Source: Actinomadura geliboluensis (GTDB lineage: Bacteria > Actinomycetota > Actinomycetes > Streptosporangiales > Streptosporangiaceae). From it: a stretch of 43,649 nt of DNA. This document shows, in pieces, positions 27,659-34,855 of the stretch. The first letter of the stretch is position 1. The number at the start of each line of letters is the position of its first letter. Location: contig NZ_VCKZ01000017.1 of assembly GCF_005889745.1 (NCBI RefSeq), positions 1-43,649 of the forward strand. Reading direction: 5' to 3'. A model generated the notes under the pieces. That model did no database searches. It had not been told where the DNA came from and worked only from the letters and a program-made list of their open reading frames with translations. The translations under genes were made by a program, and so were the position numbers.

Positions 27659-28300
27659 ATGAGTGACGCGTTGAAGCGGGTCGTGCTGGTGGACGACCAC
27701 CAGATGTTCCGGACCGGCGTGAAGGCGGAACTGGGCGGCGGCGTCGAGATCGTCGGGGAGGCGGGCGACGTCGACGAGGCGGTGGCGGTGATCCGCGAGG
27801 CGCGGCCGGACGTGGTGCTGCTGGACGTGCACCTGCCGGGCGGCGGCGGGATCGAGGTGCTGCGCCGGCTGCACGGCGCCGTCCCGTCCAAGTTCCTCGC
27901 GCTGTCGGTGTCGGACGCGGCGGAGGACGTGATCGGGGTCGTGCGCGGCGGGGCGCGCGGCTACGTCACCAAGACGATCTCGGGGCCGGAGCTGACGGAC
28001 GCGATCGGCCGGGTCGCGGAGGGCGACGCCGTGTTCTCGCCGCGGCTCGCCGGGTTCGTGCTCGACGCGTTCGCCGCGTCCGACGTCCCCGCCGTGGACC
28101 CCGAGCTCGACCAGATCACCCAGCGGGAGCGGGACGTCCTGCGGCTGATCGCGCGCGGCTACGCCTACAAGGAGATCGCCAAGGAGCTGTTCATCTCGGT
28201 GAAGACGGTCGAGACGCACGTGAGCAGCGTGCTGCGGAAGCTGCAGCTGTCGAACCGGCACGAGCTGTCGCGCTGGGCCGCGGCCCGCCGCCTGGTCTGA
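27659..28300 (+). CDS. NarL/FixJ-type response regulator partner of the PspC kinase
   Basis: A 213-aa two-domain regulator. The receiver domain has VVLVDDHQMF at the start and the phosphorylation site D56 in VVLLDVHLPG. The LuxR-type HTH is TQRERDVLRLIARGYAYKEIAKELFISVKTVETHVSS (about 153-190). ATG 27659 with AAGGAG 6 nt upstream, 52 bp after the kinase stop. Its likely targets are the divergent toastrack operon and its own promoter. The final codons with the stop are duplicated just downstream (28285-28316). Confidence 0.93.
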   Translation: MSDALKRVVLVDDHQMFRTGVKAELGGGVEIVGEAGDVDEAVAVIREARPDVVLLDVHLPGGGGIEVLRRLHGAVPSKFLALSVSDAAEDVIGVVRGGARGYVTKTISGPELTDAIGRVAEGDAVFSPRLAGFVLDAFAASDVPAVDPELDQITQRERDVLRLIARGYAYKEIAKELFISVKTVETHVSSVLRKLQLSNRHELSRWAAARRLV

Positions 28301-28332
28301 TCGCCGCCCGGTCTGACCAGCGCCCGGTCCGG
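28285..28332 (+). repeat. 16-bp repeat duplicating the end of the response regulator gene
   Basis: CCGCCGCCTGGTCTGA (28285-28300, including the stop) is repeated at 28301-28316 with 14 of 16 identities, and more weakly at 28317-28332. Confidence 0.6.
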
Positions 28333-28364
28333 CCGCCCACGCGGCGATCATTACGCCGCAAACG

Positions 28365-28385
28365 TGTATCGGTGCCCGATACAGT
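28365..28385 (+). promoter_or_regulatory. 19-bp perfect palindrome overlapping a -10 box
   Basis: TGTATCGGTGCCCGATACA (28365-28383) has 8-bp arms and a 3-nt centre. TACAGT (28380-28385), a TAnnnT -10, overlaps its right end and is followed after 8 nt by the ATG at 28394, the spacing of a leaderless gene. A repressor bound here would block the promoter. Reading it as a short terminator for the upstream regulator is a weaker alternative. Confidence 0.65.
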
Positions 28386-28393
28386 CACTGGTC

Positions 28394-29152
28394 ATGACAT
28401 ATCCTCCCCCCGGATCCGGGTACCCGGGTCCGCAGCCCCCTTACCAGCCGCCGCCGGCGCCGCCCGGCCCGCCAGGCCCGCCCGGGTACGGCTCCCCGTA
28501 CCGCAACGACTCGACCAACGGGCTCGCGGTCGCGGCCTTCATCACCGGGCTGCTCGGCTGCCTCGGCGTCCTCGGGATCATCCTCGGGGCGATCTCGCTG
28601 AGCCAGATCGGCCGGAACGGCGGGCGCGGCCGCGGGTTCGCGATCGCCGGAATCGTCCTGTCCTCCTTCTGGATCCTCGGCGCGGTCGTGGTCGGCGTCG
28701 TGGCCGCCGCCAGCGACTCCTCGTCCGACGGCGGCAGCGCGCTGCCGCGGCCGTCGCAGAGCAAGACCCAGACGGTGGACGCGCAGAAGATGAAGGTCGG
28801 CGACTGCATCAACGACGCCGCGACCGCGGCCAACCCGTCCGACACCGAGCCGGTGGAGGTCGAGAGCGTGAAGATCGTGCCGTGCACCGGGCCGCATGAC
28901 GGCGAGGTCGCGGCGGTCTTCCGGCTGACGGGCTCCCTCATGCCGCCGGAGTCCGAGCTGCAGCAGCAGGCGTCGGACGGCTGCAAGCTCCGCACCCGCG
29001 CGCGCATCAACCGCGACCCGGCGGCGAGCCGCCTCGCGAACTCCTTCTACTACCCCACGGACGAGTCGTGGCGGCAGGGCGACCGCACCGTCACCTGCGT
29101 GATCGTCGCGGCGAACGACGGCACGAAGCTCACCCGGCCGGTGCGCCCCTGA
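28394..29152 (+). CDS. DUF4190 membrane protein with septum-formation-type domain
   Basis: A 252-aa membrane protein. Residues 1-40 are Pro/Gly-rich (YPPPGSGYPGPQPPYQPPP). The DUF4190 double membrane hairpin at about 48-115 includes ISLSQIGRNGGRGRGFAIAG. The extracellular C-terminus (about 145-250) has VGDCIND and VKIVPCTGPHDGEVAAVF, as in septum-formation-like domains with paired cysteines. ATG 28394 lies 8 nt after a -10-like TACAGT and has no ribosome site, suggesting a leaderless mRNA. It sits downstream of the stress regulator and may belong to the same response. Function unknown. Confidence 0.83.
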   Translation: MTYPPPGSGYPGPQPPYQPPPAPPGPPGPPGYGSPYRNDSTNGLAVAAFITGLLGCLGVLGIILGAISLSQIGRNGGRGRGFAIAGIVLSSFWILGAVVVGVVAAASDSSSDGGSALPRPSQSKTQTVDAQKMKVGDCINDAATAANPSDTEPVEVESVKIVPCTGPHDGEVAAVFRLTGSLMPPESELQQQASDGCKLRTRARINRDPAASRLANSFYYPTDESWRQGDRTVTCVIVAANDGTKLTRPVRP

Positions 29153-29167
29153 GGTGACCGGCATCCG

Positions 29168-29191
29168 CCGGGCGGCCGGCCCGCCGCCCGG
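29168..29191. terminator. Hairpin between convergent genes
   Basis: 9-bp stem CCGGGCGGC / GCCGCCCGG with a 6-nt loop, 15 nt after the DUF4190 gene stop and 48 nt after the stop of the convergent serine hydrolase gene. No U-tract. Confidence 0.6.
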
Positions 29192-29239
29192 GCCCGCGGG
29201 ACCCCGTGACCGTTCCGGGAGCCCCGCGACCCCGCCGGC

Positions 29240-30145
29240 TCACGGATGCGAGTCGCGCATGGTGCTCACGACCATCTCGGCCATGTGCTCGACCGTGTCC
29301 ACGCCCTTCTCCATCGTCGGGCTGTCCCCGCTGCACACCGCGATCAGGAAGTCGTGGTCGCGTCCGGTGATGCGGCCGATGCTGTTGACCGCCCATCCGT
29401 GCCCCTGGAAGCGGACCGGCGTCCAGCCGTTCTTCAGCGCCACCTTCTCGCCCGGACGGGCCGCCGCGCTGACGCCCCACGCCTGCTCCTTCACCACCGT
29501 GCCCATCAGGCCCAGGATGTACTGGCGGTTCGCCGCCTTGATGGGGCTCTTGTCCGATGCCAGGTTCCGCAGCAGGCGCACCTGGTCGGCCGGTGTCGTC
29601 AGGGACGAGCCCCACGACCCGGCGAACGGCGTGGTGTTCCTCAGGCCGAGGCTCCGGTTCGCCTTCCTGACGCCGCCGTTGCCGCCGGCCGCGGAGTAGA
29701 GCGCGTCGGCCGCCGAGTTGTCGCTCTCGCGGATCATCTGCCCGGCGAGGTCCCGCTGCCCCGCCGTCAGCGCGTCCCGCCCGCGCTGCTGCCGCAGGAC
29801 GAGGCTGGACAGGATGTCGACCTTCATGACGCTCGCGGTGACGAACCGCCCGTTCTCGTTCTCCCCGAAGGACAGGCCCGTGCGCAGGTCGGTGGCCATG
29901 ATCCCCGCCTTGCCCGGACGGGTGCCGAGGTAGGCGCGGACGGCCTGGGTCAGCGCCGTCCGGTCGAACGGGCGGGTCCGGGCCTCGTTCGCCACGGCCG
30001 CCTCCCGCCCGGCCTTGATCGGTCCGGTGGCGCCGACGGTCGCACCGCTCTTGCGCTGCGGTGCGTCGGCGACGAGCCAGTGGGCGGTGAGTCCCGCCCC
30101 GGTGGCGCCCGCGGCCAGGGCGAGCACGATGATATGACGTCGCAT
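29240..30145 (-). CDS. Exported class A beta-lactamase-like serine hydrolase
   Basis: A 301-aa exported protein with an N-terminal signal or anchor (MRRHIIVLALAAGATGAGL). The penicillin-binding fold motifs are S105-V-M-K108 (TASVMKVD) and S141-D-N (ESDNSAAD). The third motif, normally KTG, is K238-N-G (LKNGWTP). I see no E166-x-x-x-N170 omega-loop signature before SLTTPADQVRLL, so deacylation as in a true class A beta-lactamase is unlikely. A peptidase-like or penicillin-binding role in wall metabolism is more plausible. ATG 30145 with a GGGGGG-type ribosome site. Confidence 0.8.
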   Translation of the reverse strand: MRRHIIVLALAAGATGAGLTAHWLVADAPQRKSGATVGATGPIKAGREAAVANEARTRPFDRTALTQAVRAYLGTRPGKAGIMATDLRTGLSFGENENGRFVTASVMKVDILSSLVLRQQRGRDALTAGQRDLAGQMIRESDNSAADALYSAAGGNGGVRKANRSLGLRNTTPFAGSWGSSLTTPADQVRLLRNLASDKSPIKAANRQYILGLMGTVVKEQAWGVSAAARPGEKVALKNGWTPVRFQGHGWAVNSIGRITGRDHDFLIAVCSGDSPTMEKGVDTVEHMAEMVVSTMRDSHP

Positions 30146-30188
30146 CGATCCCCCCGAATTCGTGCGACAGGTGATGGTCCGAAGAGCG

Positions 30189-30644
30189 CTAGAGGACGCC
30201 GGGCAGCCGTGCCGGGCAGCCGGGCTCGCAGCGCTCGGCGTGCCAGGCGACGCGGCGCGCGTACGACCCGAACCGGCGGCGCAGGGCGGCCCGCGTGACG
30301 CGGCCGGTCCCCGGGAACCCCTCGACCTCGCCGCGCCAGCGGATCAGCGTCCCGCCGGAGTGCGGCTCCAGCGTCACGTCGACCAGGACGCGGCGCCGGG
30401 GCGGGCCGGTGCGGGCGATGTAGCCGTAGTGCCGCGGCGGGTCCCAGGCCACGACCTCCTCGCGCCAGGGCGGGACGGTCCGGACGGCCCCGATGCCGTT
30501 CGGGTGCTCGGTCCCGTCGGCCTCGCGCCGCGCGCGGATCCAGAAGCCGCCCCACTCGCCCCACGCCTCGGCGAGGCACAGGTGCTTGAAGATCACTTCC
30601 GGTTCGGCGCGGGATCTGGCGGTGGCCTCGATCTCATGCGGCAT
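30189..30644 (-). CDS. SRPBCC (START-like) family protein
   Basis: A 151-aa cytosolic hydrophobic-pocket protein: EIEATARSRAEPEVIFKHLC at the start and a helix near the end (RVTRAALRRRFGSYARRVAW), typical of polyketide-cyclase/dehydrase-type SRPBCC domains. ATG 30644 is chosen because GGGGGG lies 5 nt upstream; a frame to 30695 is less supported. Its last codons contain a 12-bp unit GCCGGGCAGCCG repeated with a 13-bp period (30198-30222), placing the same bases in two frames. Ligand unknown. Confidence 0.75.
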   Translation of the reverse strand: MPHEIEATARSRAEPEVIFKHLCLAEAWGEWGGFWIRARREADGTEHPNGIGAVRTVPPWREEVVAWDPPRHYGYIARTGPPRRRVLVDVTLEPHSGGTLIRWRGEVEGFPGTGRVTRAALRRRFGSYARRVAWHAERCEPGCPARLPGVL

Positions 30645-30748
30645 GACAACCCCCCGTGTTCTGTCACGTGGGGTGCATGCCCGATCTGCGACCAATTACG
30701 GCATGTAAGGGGGTGGATTTATAGCGTGACCGAAATTTGGGAGTGCGT

Positions 30749-31540
30749 TCAGGCGGTGTCGACGACCTGGAAGGACTCGGCGAGGCGGCCCTCCGGCAGG
30801 CCCGCCGCCGCCGCGTTGGCGCCCAGCCAGCCGCGCAGCATCTCCGGCAGCCCGTCGCCCATGTGCCCGGTCTGGCTCACGTGCGCGCGCAGCGCGTTCA
30901 CCTTGCGCTCGAAGCGGTCGGTGATGTCGACGTAGTGGTTCACGACGGGACCGCCGCTGATCCACACCTCCCGCGCCGTCCACGCCTCCAGGCCCTCGTC
31001 GGCGAGCAGCTCCGGGAACGCGTACGGGTTGCGGGCGTCGGGGTAGACGGCGTCGAGCGCGGCCGAGCCGGCCGCCCGGTGGTCGGGGTGGCTCGGGTAG
31101 ATCCGCTCGTAGTTGCGCTCCGGGCTCGGCATCAGCACCAGGTCCGGCCGCACCTGCCGGATCACCCGGGCGATGTCGCGGCGCAGGTCCAGGGTCGCCT
31201 CGACGCGCCCGTCCGGGTAGCCGAGGAACCGGACGTCGGTCACCCCGACGCACTTGGCCGCCGCGCGCTGCTCCTCCCGGCGCAGCGTCGCCATCTCCGC
31301 GCGGGAGACCTTGTCGTCGAAGCCGCCCGCGTCGCCGTCGGTCACCATGAGGTAGACGACCTCGATGCCCCGGTCGGTCCAGCCCGCCACGGTCCCGGCC
31401 GCGCCGAAGTCGACGTCGTCGGGGTGCGCCATCACGGCGAGGACCCGCCGCACTCCGCCGTCCTCCGGCCCCGGCCCCGGCCCGCCGCCGTCCAGCGGAC
31501 GCGCTCCGCTCGGCCCCTCGTCGTCCAGAACGTTGGTCAC
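30749..31540 (-). CDS. PIG-L family N-acetylglucosaminyl deacetylase
   Basis: A 263-aa zinc deacetylase of the LmbE/PIG-L family. The metal site is AHPDD at 38-42 (VLAVMAHPDDVDFG) and a later HPDH. Relatives deacetylate N-acetylglucosamine conjugates, e.g. in mycothiol synthesis (MshB) and mycothiol-conjugate cleavage (Mca); I cannot assign which. The residues before 31 are Gly/Pro-rich. I chose GTG 31540 because TATTGT lies 7 nt upstream, as in leaderless genes. An upstream GTG at 31576 has GGAG directly abutting it, too close to work well. Confidence 0.85.
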   Translation of the reverse strand: MTNVLDDEGPSGARPLDGGGPGPGPEDGGVRRVLAVMAHPDDVDFGAAGTVAGWTDRGIEVVYLMVTDGDAGGFDDKVSRAEMATLRREEQRAAAKCVGVTDVRFLGYPDGRVEATLDLRRDIARVIRQVRPDLVLMPSPERNYERIYPSHPDHRAAGSAALDAVYPDARNPYAFPELLADEGLEAWTAREVWISGGPVVNHYVDITDRFERKVNALRAHVSQTGHMGDGLPEMLRGWLGANAAAAGLPEGRLAESFQVVDTA

Positions 31541-31547
31541 GGTTTCA

Positions 31548-31553
31548 ACAATA
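31548..31553 (-). promoter_or_regulatory. Leaderless-type -10 box of the PIG-L gene
   Basis: TATTGT on the minus strand, 7 nt before GTG 31540. Confidence 0.45.
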
Positions 31554-31632
31554 AGGTCCGCGAACGTTCCGGGCACCTCCGGAAGATCAGGTATTCGCGC
31601 GCCGCGAAGCCGGAACGCGGCCAGAGCGCGCT

Positions 31633-31654
31633 CAGAACGAGGTCAGAACGAGGT
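31633..31654 (-). repeat. 11-bp tandem duplication at the nucleoside hydrolase stop
   Basis: CAGAACGAGGT occurs twice (31633-31643, 31644-31654). The hydrolase stop codon lies across the join, so the last codons are repeated after the stop in another frame. Confidence 0.8.
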
Positions 31655-32599
31655 CAGCGCCGCGAGAAGCCGGTCCTGGAACGCCGCCACGTCGCTGCCG
31701 ACGGCGACCTTGACCGGGCGGCGGGTGTCCTCGGCGGGCAGCGACCGCGCGTCCCACACGGTCGTGCCGCGCGTCAGCTCGCCCCGCAGCTCCACCCGGA
31801 CGGGCCGGTGGGCGTACTCGCCGAGACCCGGGTCCACGGCCAGCATCGCGGCGAGCGCGTCGTGGATGACCGCGCCCCGGCGCTTCAGCGTCGGCGTGTA
31901 GGCGACCTCGTAGAACTTCAGGATCCGGGCGGCGAAGCGGGCGACCTCGCCGTCGTGCGCGGCGAGCCGGTCGAGCCAGTCGTCGTGGACGGCGGTCGGG
32001 TGGGTGGCGTCCAGCGGCACCAGCACGACCGGCCAGTCCGCCGCGAACACCAGGTCGGCGGCCTCCGGGTCGTGCCAGATGTTCGCCTCGGCGTGCGTCG
32101 TGATGTTGCCCGGGTGGTCGAACGCGCCGCCCATGACGACGACCTCGCGGATCAGCGACGGGAGCTCGCCGTCCAGCAGCAGCGCCGCGCCCAGGTTCGT
32201 CAGCGGGCCGGTCGCGAGCAGCGTCAGCTCGCCGGGCCGCTCGCGCGCCAGCCGGACGATCTGCGCCGGGGCGGGCTCGGCGACCGGCCGTCCCGCCGGT
32301 TCGGGCAGGTGCGTGTCGCCGAGGCCGTCCGTCCCGTGCCAGTCCAGGGCGTAGTGGACGTCCTGCGCCATCGGCCGGTCCGCGCCGACCGCGACCGGGA
32401 CGCCCCCGGTGATCCCGGCCGCCTCCAGCACGCGCAGCGTGTTCAGCGCGCCGGTCAGCGGGTCGATGTTGCCGTGCACCGTGCCGACCGCCGCCAGTTC
32501 CGCCTCGCCCGCCCGGACCAGCGAGGCCAGGTAGAGCAGCGTCATCGCGTCGTCGATGCCGGTGTCGCAGTCGTAGAGGAACGCGGGTCCGTTGGTCAC
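31643..32599 (-). CDS. Inosine-uridine-preferring nucleoside hydrolase
   Basis: A 318-aa nucleoside N-ribohydrolase that splits nucleosides to ribose and base in salvage. The Ca2+-binding cluster near the N-terminus is YDCDTGIDDAM (D10, D12, D16, D17). LATGPLTNLGAAL and VVVMGGAFDHPGNIT are typical, and a second Asp near AVIHDALAAM completes the site. GTG 32599 is preferred: TAGGTT lies 7 nt upstream with no ribosome site, implying leaderless translation. A much longer open frame upstream overlaps the promoter of dhaK and is rejected. It is divergent from dhaKLM across a 19-bp palindrome. Confidence 0.92.
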   Translation of the reverse strand: MTNGPAFLYDCDTGIDDAMTLLYLASLVRAGEAELAAVGTVHGNIDPLTGALNTLRVLEAAGITGGVPVAVGADRPMAQDVHYALDWHGTDGLGDTHLPEPAGRPVAEPAPAQIVRLARERPGELTLLATGPLTNLGAALLLDGELPSLIREVVVMGGAFDHPGNITTHAEANIWHDPEAADLVFAADWPVVLVPLDATHPTAVHDDWLDRLAAHDGEVARFAARILKFYEVAYTPTLKRRGAVIHDALAAMLAVDPGLGEYAHRPVRVELRGELTRGTTVWDARSLPAEDTRRPVKVAVGSDVAAFQDRLLAALTSF

Positions 32600-32606
32600 G
32601 ACCGAA

Positions 32607-32612
32607 AACCTA
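32607..32612 (-). promoter_or_regulatory. Leaderless-type -10 box of the nucleoside hydrolase gene
   Basis: TAGGTT on the minus strand, exactly 7 nt before GTG 32599. Confidence 0.5.
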
Positions 32613-32632
32613 TACGGGCGCGGGCGGTGAAG

Positions 32633-32651
32633 ATCGCGGACCGTCCGCGAT
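32633..32651. promoter_or_regulatory. 19-bp perfect palindrome between nucleoside hydrolase and dhaK
   Basis: ATCGCGGACCGTCCGCGAT has 8-bp arms and a 3-nt centre. It lies 21 bp upstream of the hydrolase -10 and 42 bp before the dhaK start. Candidate shared operator. Confidence 0.6.
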
Positions 32652-32693
32652 TGGGTCTGGGACGCGGCGCCGCACCGGGGTAGAGCAAGAGAC

Positions 32694-33689
32694 ATGCGCA
32701 AACTCATCAACGCCCCGGCGGACGTGGTCTCCGACGCGCTGCGCGGCCTGGCCGCCGCGCACCCCTCGCTGAACGTCGACCCGGCGAACGGCACCGTCGT
32801 GCGGGCGGACGCGCCCCGCGCCGGGAAGGTCGCCCTGGTGTCGGGCGGGGGATCCGGTCACGAGCCGCTGCACGCCGGGTTCGTCGGCCACGGCATGCTG
32901 GACGCGGCCTGCTGCGGCGAAGTGTTCACCTCGCCCGTCCCCGACCAGATCATCGCGGCGACGATGGCGGTGAACGGCGGCGCCGGAGTGGTGCACCTGG
33001 TGAAGAACTACACCGGTGACGTCATGAACTTCCAGCTGGCCGCCGAACTCGCCGAGGACGAGGACATCGAGGTCACCTCGGTCATCGTGAACGACGACGT
33101 CGCCGTCGAGGACAGCACGTTCACCGCCGGGCGGCGCGGCACCGGCGCGACCCTGTTCGTCGAGAAGATCGCCGGCGCGCTCGCCGAGGAGGGCGCGGCG
33201 CTGGACGCGGTCGCGGCGGTGGCGCGGGAGGTGAACGAGCGCAGCCGGTCGTTCGGCGTCGCGATCTCGCCGTGCACGGTGCCCGCCGCCGGGACGCCCA
33301 CGTTCGAGCTGGGCGAGGGCGAGATGGAGCTCGGCATCGGCATCCACGGCGAGCCCGGCCGGGAGCGTGTCGCGCTCGGCACGGCGGCGGAGATCGTGGC
33401 CGCGTCGCTCAGCGCGATCGACGCGGACATGGCGCTGTCCGGGTCCGAGGTGCTGGTGCTGGTGAACGGGATGGGCGGCACCCCGCTGATCGAGCAGTAC
33501 ATCGCGTACGCGGCGGCGGCCGAATGGCTGGAGGGGCACGGCGCGACCGTCGTCCGCACCCTGGTCGGCCCGTACGTGACGAGCCTGGAGATGGCCGGCT
33601 GCATGATCAGCGTCTGCCGGATGACGCCCGACCTGACCCGCCTCTGGGACGCGCCCGTCGAGACCCCCGGGCTCCGGTGGGGCCGATGA
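32694..33689 (+). CDS. dhaK: Dihydroxyacetone kinase subunit DhaK
   Basis: A 331-aa substrate-binding subunit of PTS-dependent dihydroxyacetone kinase. H218 (GIGIHGEPG) is the residue that binds dihydroxyacetone covalently as a hemiaminal, at the same position as in E. coli. [18 protein letters not shown] is the family signature near residue 50. ATG 32694. TAGAGC 7 nt upstream could be a weak leaderless -10. It overlaps dhaL by 4 nt (ATGA). The product feeds dihydroxyacetone phosphate to glycolysis. Confidence 0.95.
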   Translation: MRKLINAPADVVSDALRGLAAAHPSLNVDPANGTVVRADAPRAGKVALVSGGGSGHEPLHAGFVGHGMLDAACCGEVFTSPVPDQIIAATMAVNGGAGVVHLVKNYTGDVMNFQLAAELAEDEDIEVTSVIVNDDVAVEDSTFTAGRRGTGATLFVEKIAGALAEEGAALDAVAAVAREVNERSRSFGVAISPCTVPAAGTPTFELGEGEMELGIGIHGEPGRERVALGTAAEIVAASLSAIDADMALSGSEVLVLVNGMGGTPLIEQYIAYAAAAEWLEGHGATVVRTLVGPYVTSLEMAGCMISVCRMTPDLTRLWDAPVETPGLRWGR

Positions 33690-34339
33690 ACACGGGCTCG
33701 ATGAACCCCGGCTCGATGAACGCCGACGACTTCGCCTCCTGGATCCGGCACGCCGCCGAACTGGTCACCGCCGACGCCGAGCGGCTCACCCGGCTGGACG
33801 CGGCCATCGGCGACGGCGACCACGGCCACAACCTCGACCGGGGCTTCCGCGCCGCCGTCGACGCCCTCCCGGAGGGCGTCCCGCCCGGCAAGGTGCTGAT
33901 CGCGGCCGGGCGCGCCATCGTGTCCAAGACCGGCGGCGCGTCCGGCCCCCTCTACGGGACGGCGCTGCGCCGCGCGGGCAAGGCCCTCGGCGACGCCGCC
34001 GACGTGGACGCCGCCGCGCTCGGCGCCGCGCTGCGGGCCGCGCTGGACGGCGTCCGCGACCTCGGGAAGGCCGCCGACGGCGACAAGACGATGGTCGACG
34101 CGCTCGCCCCGGCCGTCGCGGCCTACGAGGCGGCGCTGGCGGACGGCTCCGGCCTCGCCGGGTGCGTGCGCACCGCCGCCGAGGCCGCCGCCAAGGGCGC
34201 GGACGACACCGTCCCGATGCAGGCGCGCAAGGGCCGCGCGAGCTACCTCGGAGCGCGCAGCGTCGGGCACCTGGACCCGGGCGCCGCGTCCACCGCGCTC
34301 CTGTTCGGGGCGCTCGCCGACGTGACGGGGGAGGGCTGA
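33686..34339 (+). CDS. dhaL: Dihydroxyacetone kinase ADP-binding subunit DhaL
   Basis: A 217-aa helical-barrel subunit holding ADP/Mg. [17 protein letters not shown] (about 34-50) supplies the metal-binding aspartates and [11 protein letters not shown] is also typical. It starts with three in-frame ATGs 15 bp apart (33686, 33701, 33716) inside a repeat that encodes [15 protein letters not shown]. The first forms an ATGA overlap with dhaK. Any of the three could be used. dhaM follows with a 1-nt overlap (TGATG). Confidence 0.93.
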   Translation: MNTGSMNPGSMNADDFASWIRHAAELVTADAERLTRLDAAIGDGDHGHNLDRGFRAAVDALPEGVPPGKVLIAAGRAIVSKTGGASGPLYGTALRRAGKALGDAADVDAAALGAALRAALDGVRDLGKAADGDKTMVDALAPAVAAYEAALADGSGLAGCVRTAAEAAAKGADDTVPMQARKGRASYLGARSVGHLDPGAASTALLFGALADVTGEG

Positions 34340-34725
34340 TGGTCGGCATCGTGATCATCTCGCACAGCCGGACGCTGGCCGAGGGCGCCGCCGAGGTCGC
34401 CCGCGCGATGGGCGTCGGCAAGGCCGTCGTCGAGCCCGCCGGCGGCGACTCCGAGGGCCGCCTCGGCACCAGCATCGACCTGGTCGAGCAGGCCGTCGCC
34501 GCCGCCGGCGACGGTGACGGCGTGGTGCTGCTCGCCGACCTCGGCAGCTCCGTCCTCACCGCCAAGATGCTCATCGAGGACGCCGACGGCGACGACGTCC
34601 TGCTCGCGGACGCGCCCCTGGTGGAGGGCGCGGTCGCCGCCGCGTCCATGGCGGCGACGGGCGCCGACCTCGCCACCGTCCACGCGGCCGCCGAGTCGGC
34701 CCGCGACCACCGCAAGACGTCCTGA
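34339..34725 (+). CDS. dhaM: PTS-type phosphocarrier DhaM
   Basis: A 128-aa EIIA-Man-like phosphotransfer protein: VGIVIISHSRTLAEGA with H9 the phosphoacceptor, then LLADLGSSVLTAKM. It re-phosphorylates ADP on DhaL. It is a single-domain form, without the fused HPr and EI domains of E. coli DhaM, so general PTS EI/HPr must be encoded elsewhere. GGGGAGGG lies just upstream and the start overlaps the dhaL stop (TGATG). A 15-bp-stem hairpin follows four nt after the stop. Confidence 0.93.
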   Translation: MVGIVIISHSRTLAEGAAEVARAMGVGKAVVEPAGGDSEGRLGTSIDLVEQAVAAAGDGDGVVLLADLGSSVLTAKMLIEDADGDDVLLADAPLVEGAVAAASMAATGADLATVHAAAESARDHRKTS

Positions 34726-34729
34726 CCTC

Positions 34730-34766
34730 CGGCCGTGGCGGGCCCGTGCGCGGCCCGCCACGGCCG
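34730..34766 (+). terminator. Hairpin after dhaM
   Basis: Perfect 15-bp stem (34730-34744 with 34752-34766), 7-nt loop CGTGCGC, directly after the dhaM stop. No U-tract. Confidence 0.85.
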
Positions 34767-34776
34767 CGGTCACGTC

Positions 34777-34812
34777 GTGTCGGGCCCTTGCAGCGTGTCG
34801 GGCCCTTGCAGC
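34777..34812 (+). repeat. Exact 18-bp tandem duplication upstream of pcrA
   Basis: GTGTCGGGCCCTTGCAGC twice without mismatch (34777-34794, 34795-34812), between the dhaM terminator and the pcrA -10 box. Confidence 0.9.
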
Positions 34813-34841
34813 AGGACGCCGAAATCGTCCGCGCCGCGCCG

Positions 34842-34847
34842 TAGACT
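34842..34847 (+). promoter_or_regulatory. -10 box of pcrA, leaderless spacing
   Basis: TAGACT 8 nt before ATG 34856, with no ribosome site between. It is the same hexamer as before guaA. Confidence 0.55.
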
Positions 34848-34855
34848 CGCACGTG

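Noticed and set aside
29240..30145. Functional beta-lactam resistance gene
   Set aside because: KTG and the omega-loop Glu motif are missing.
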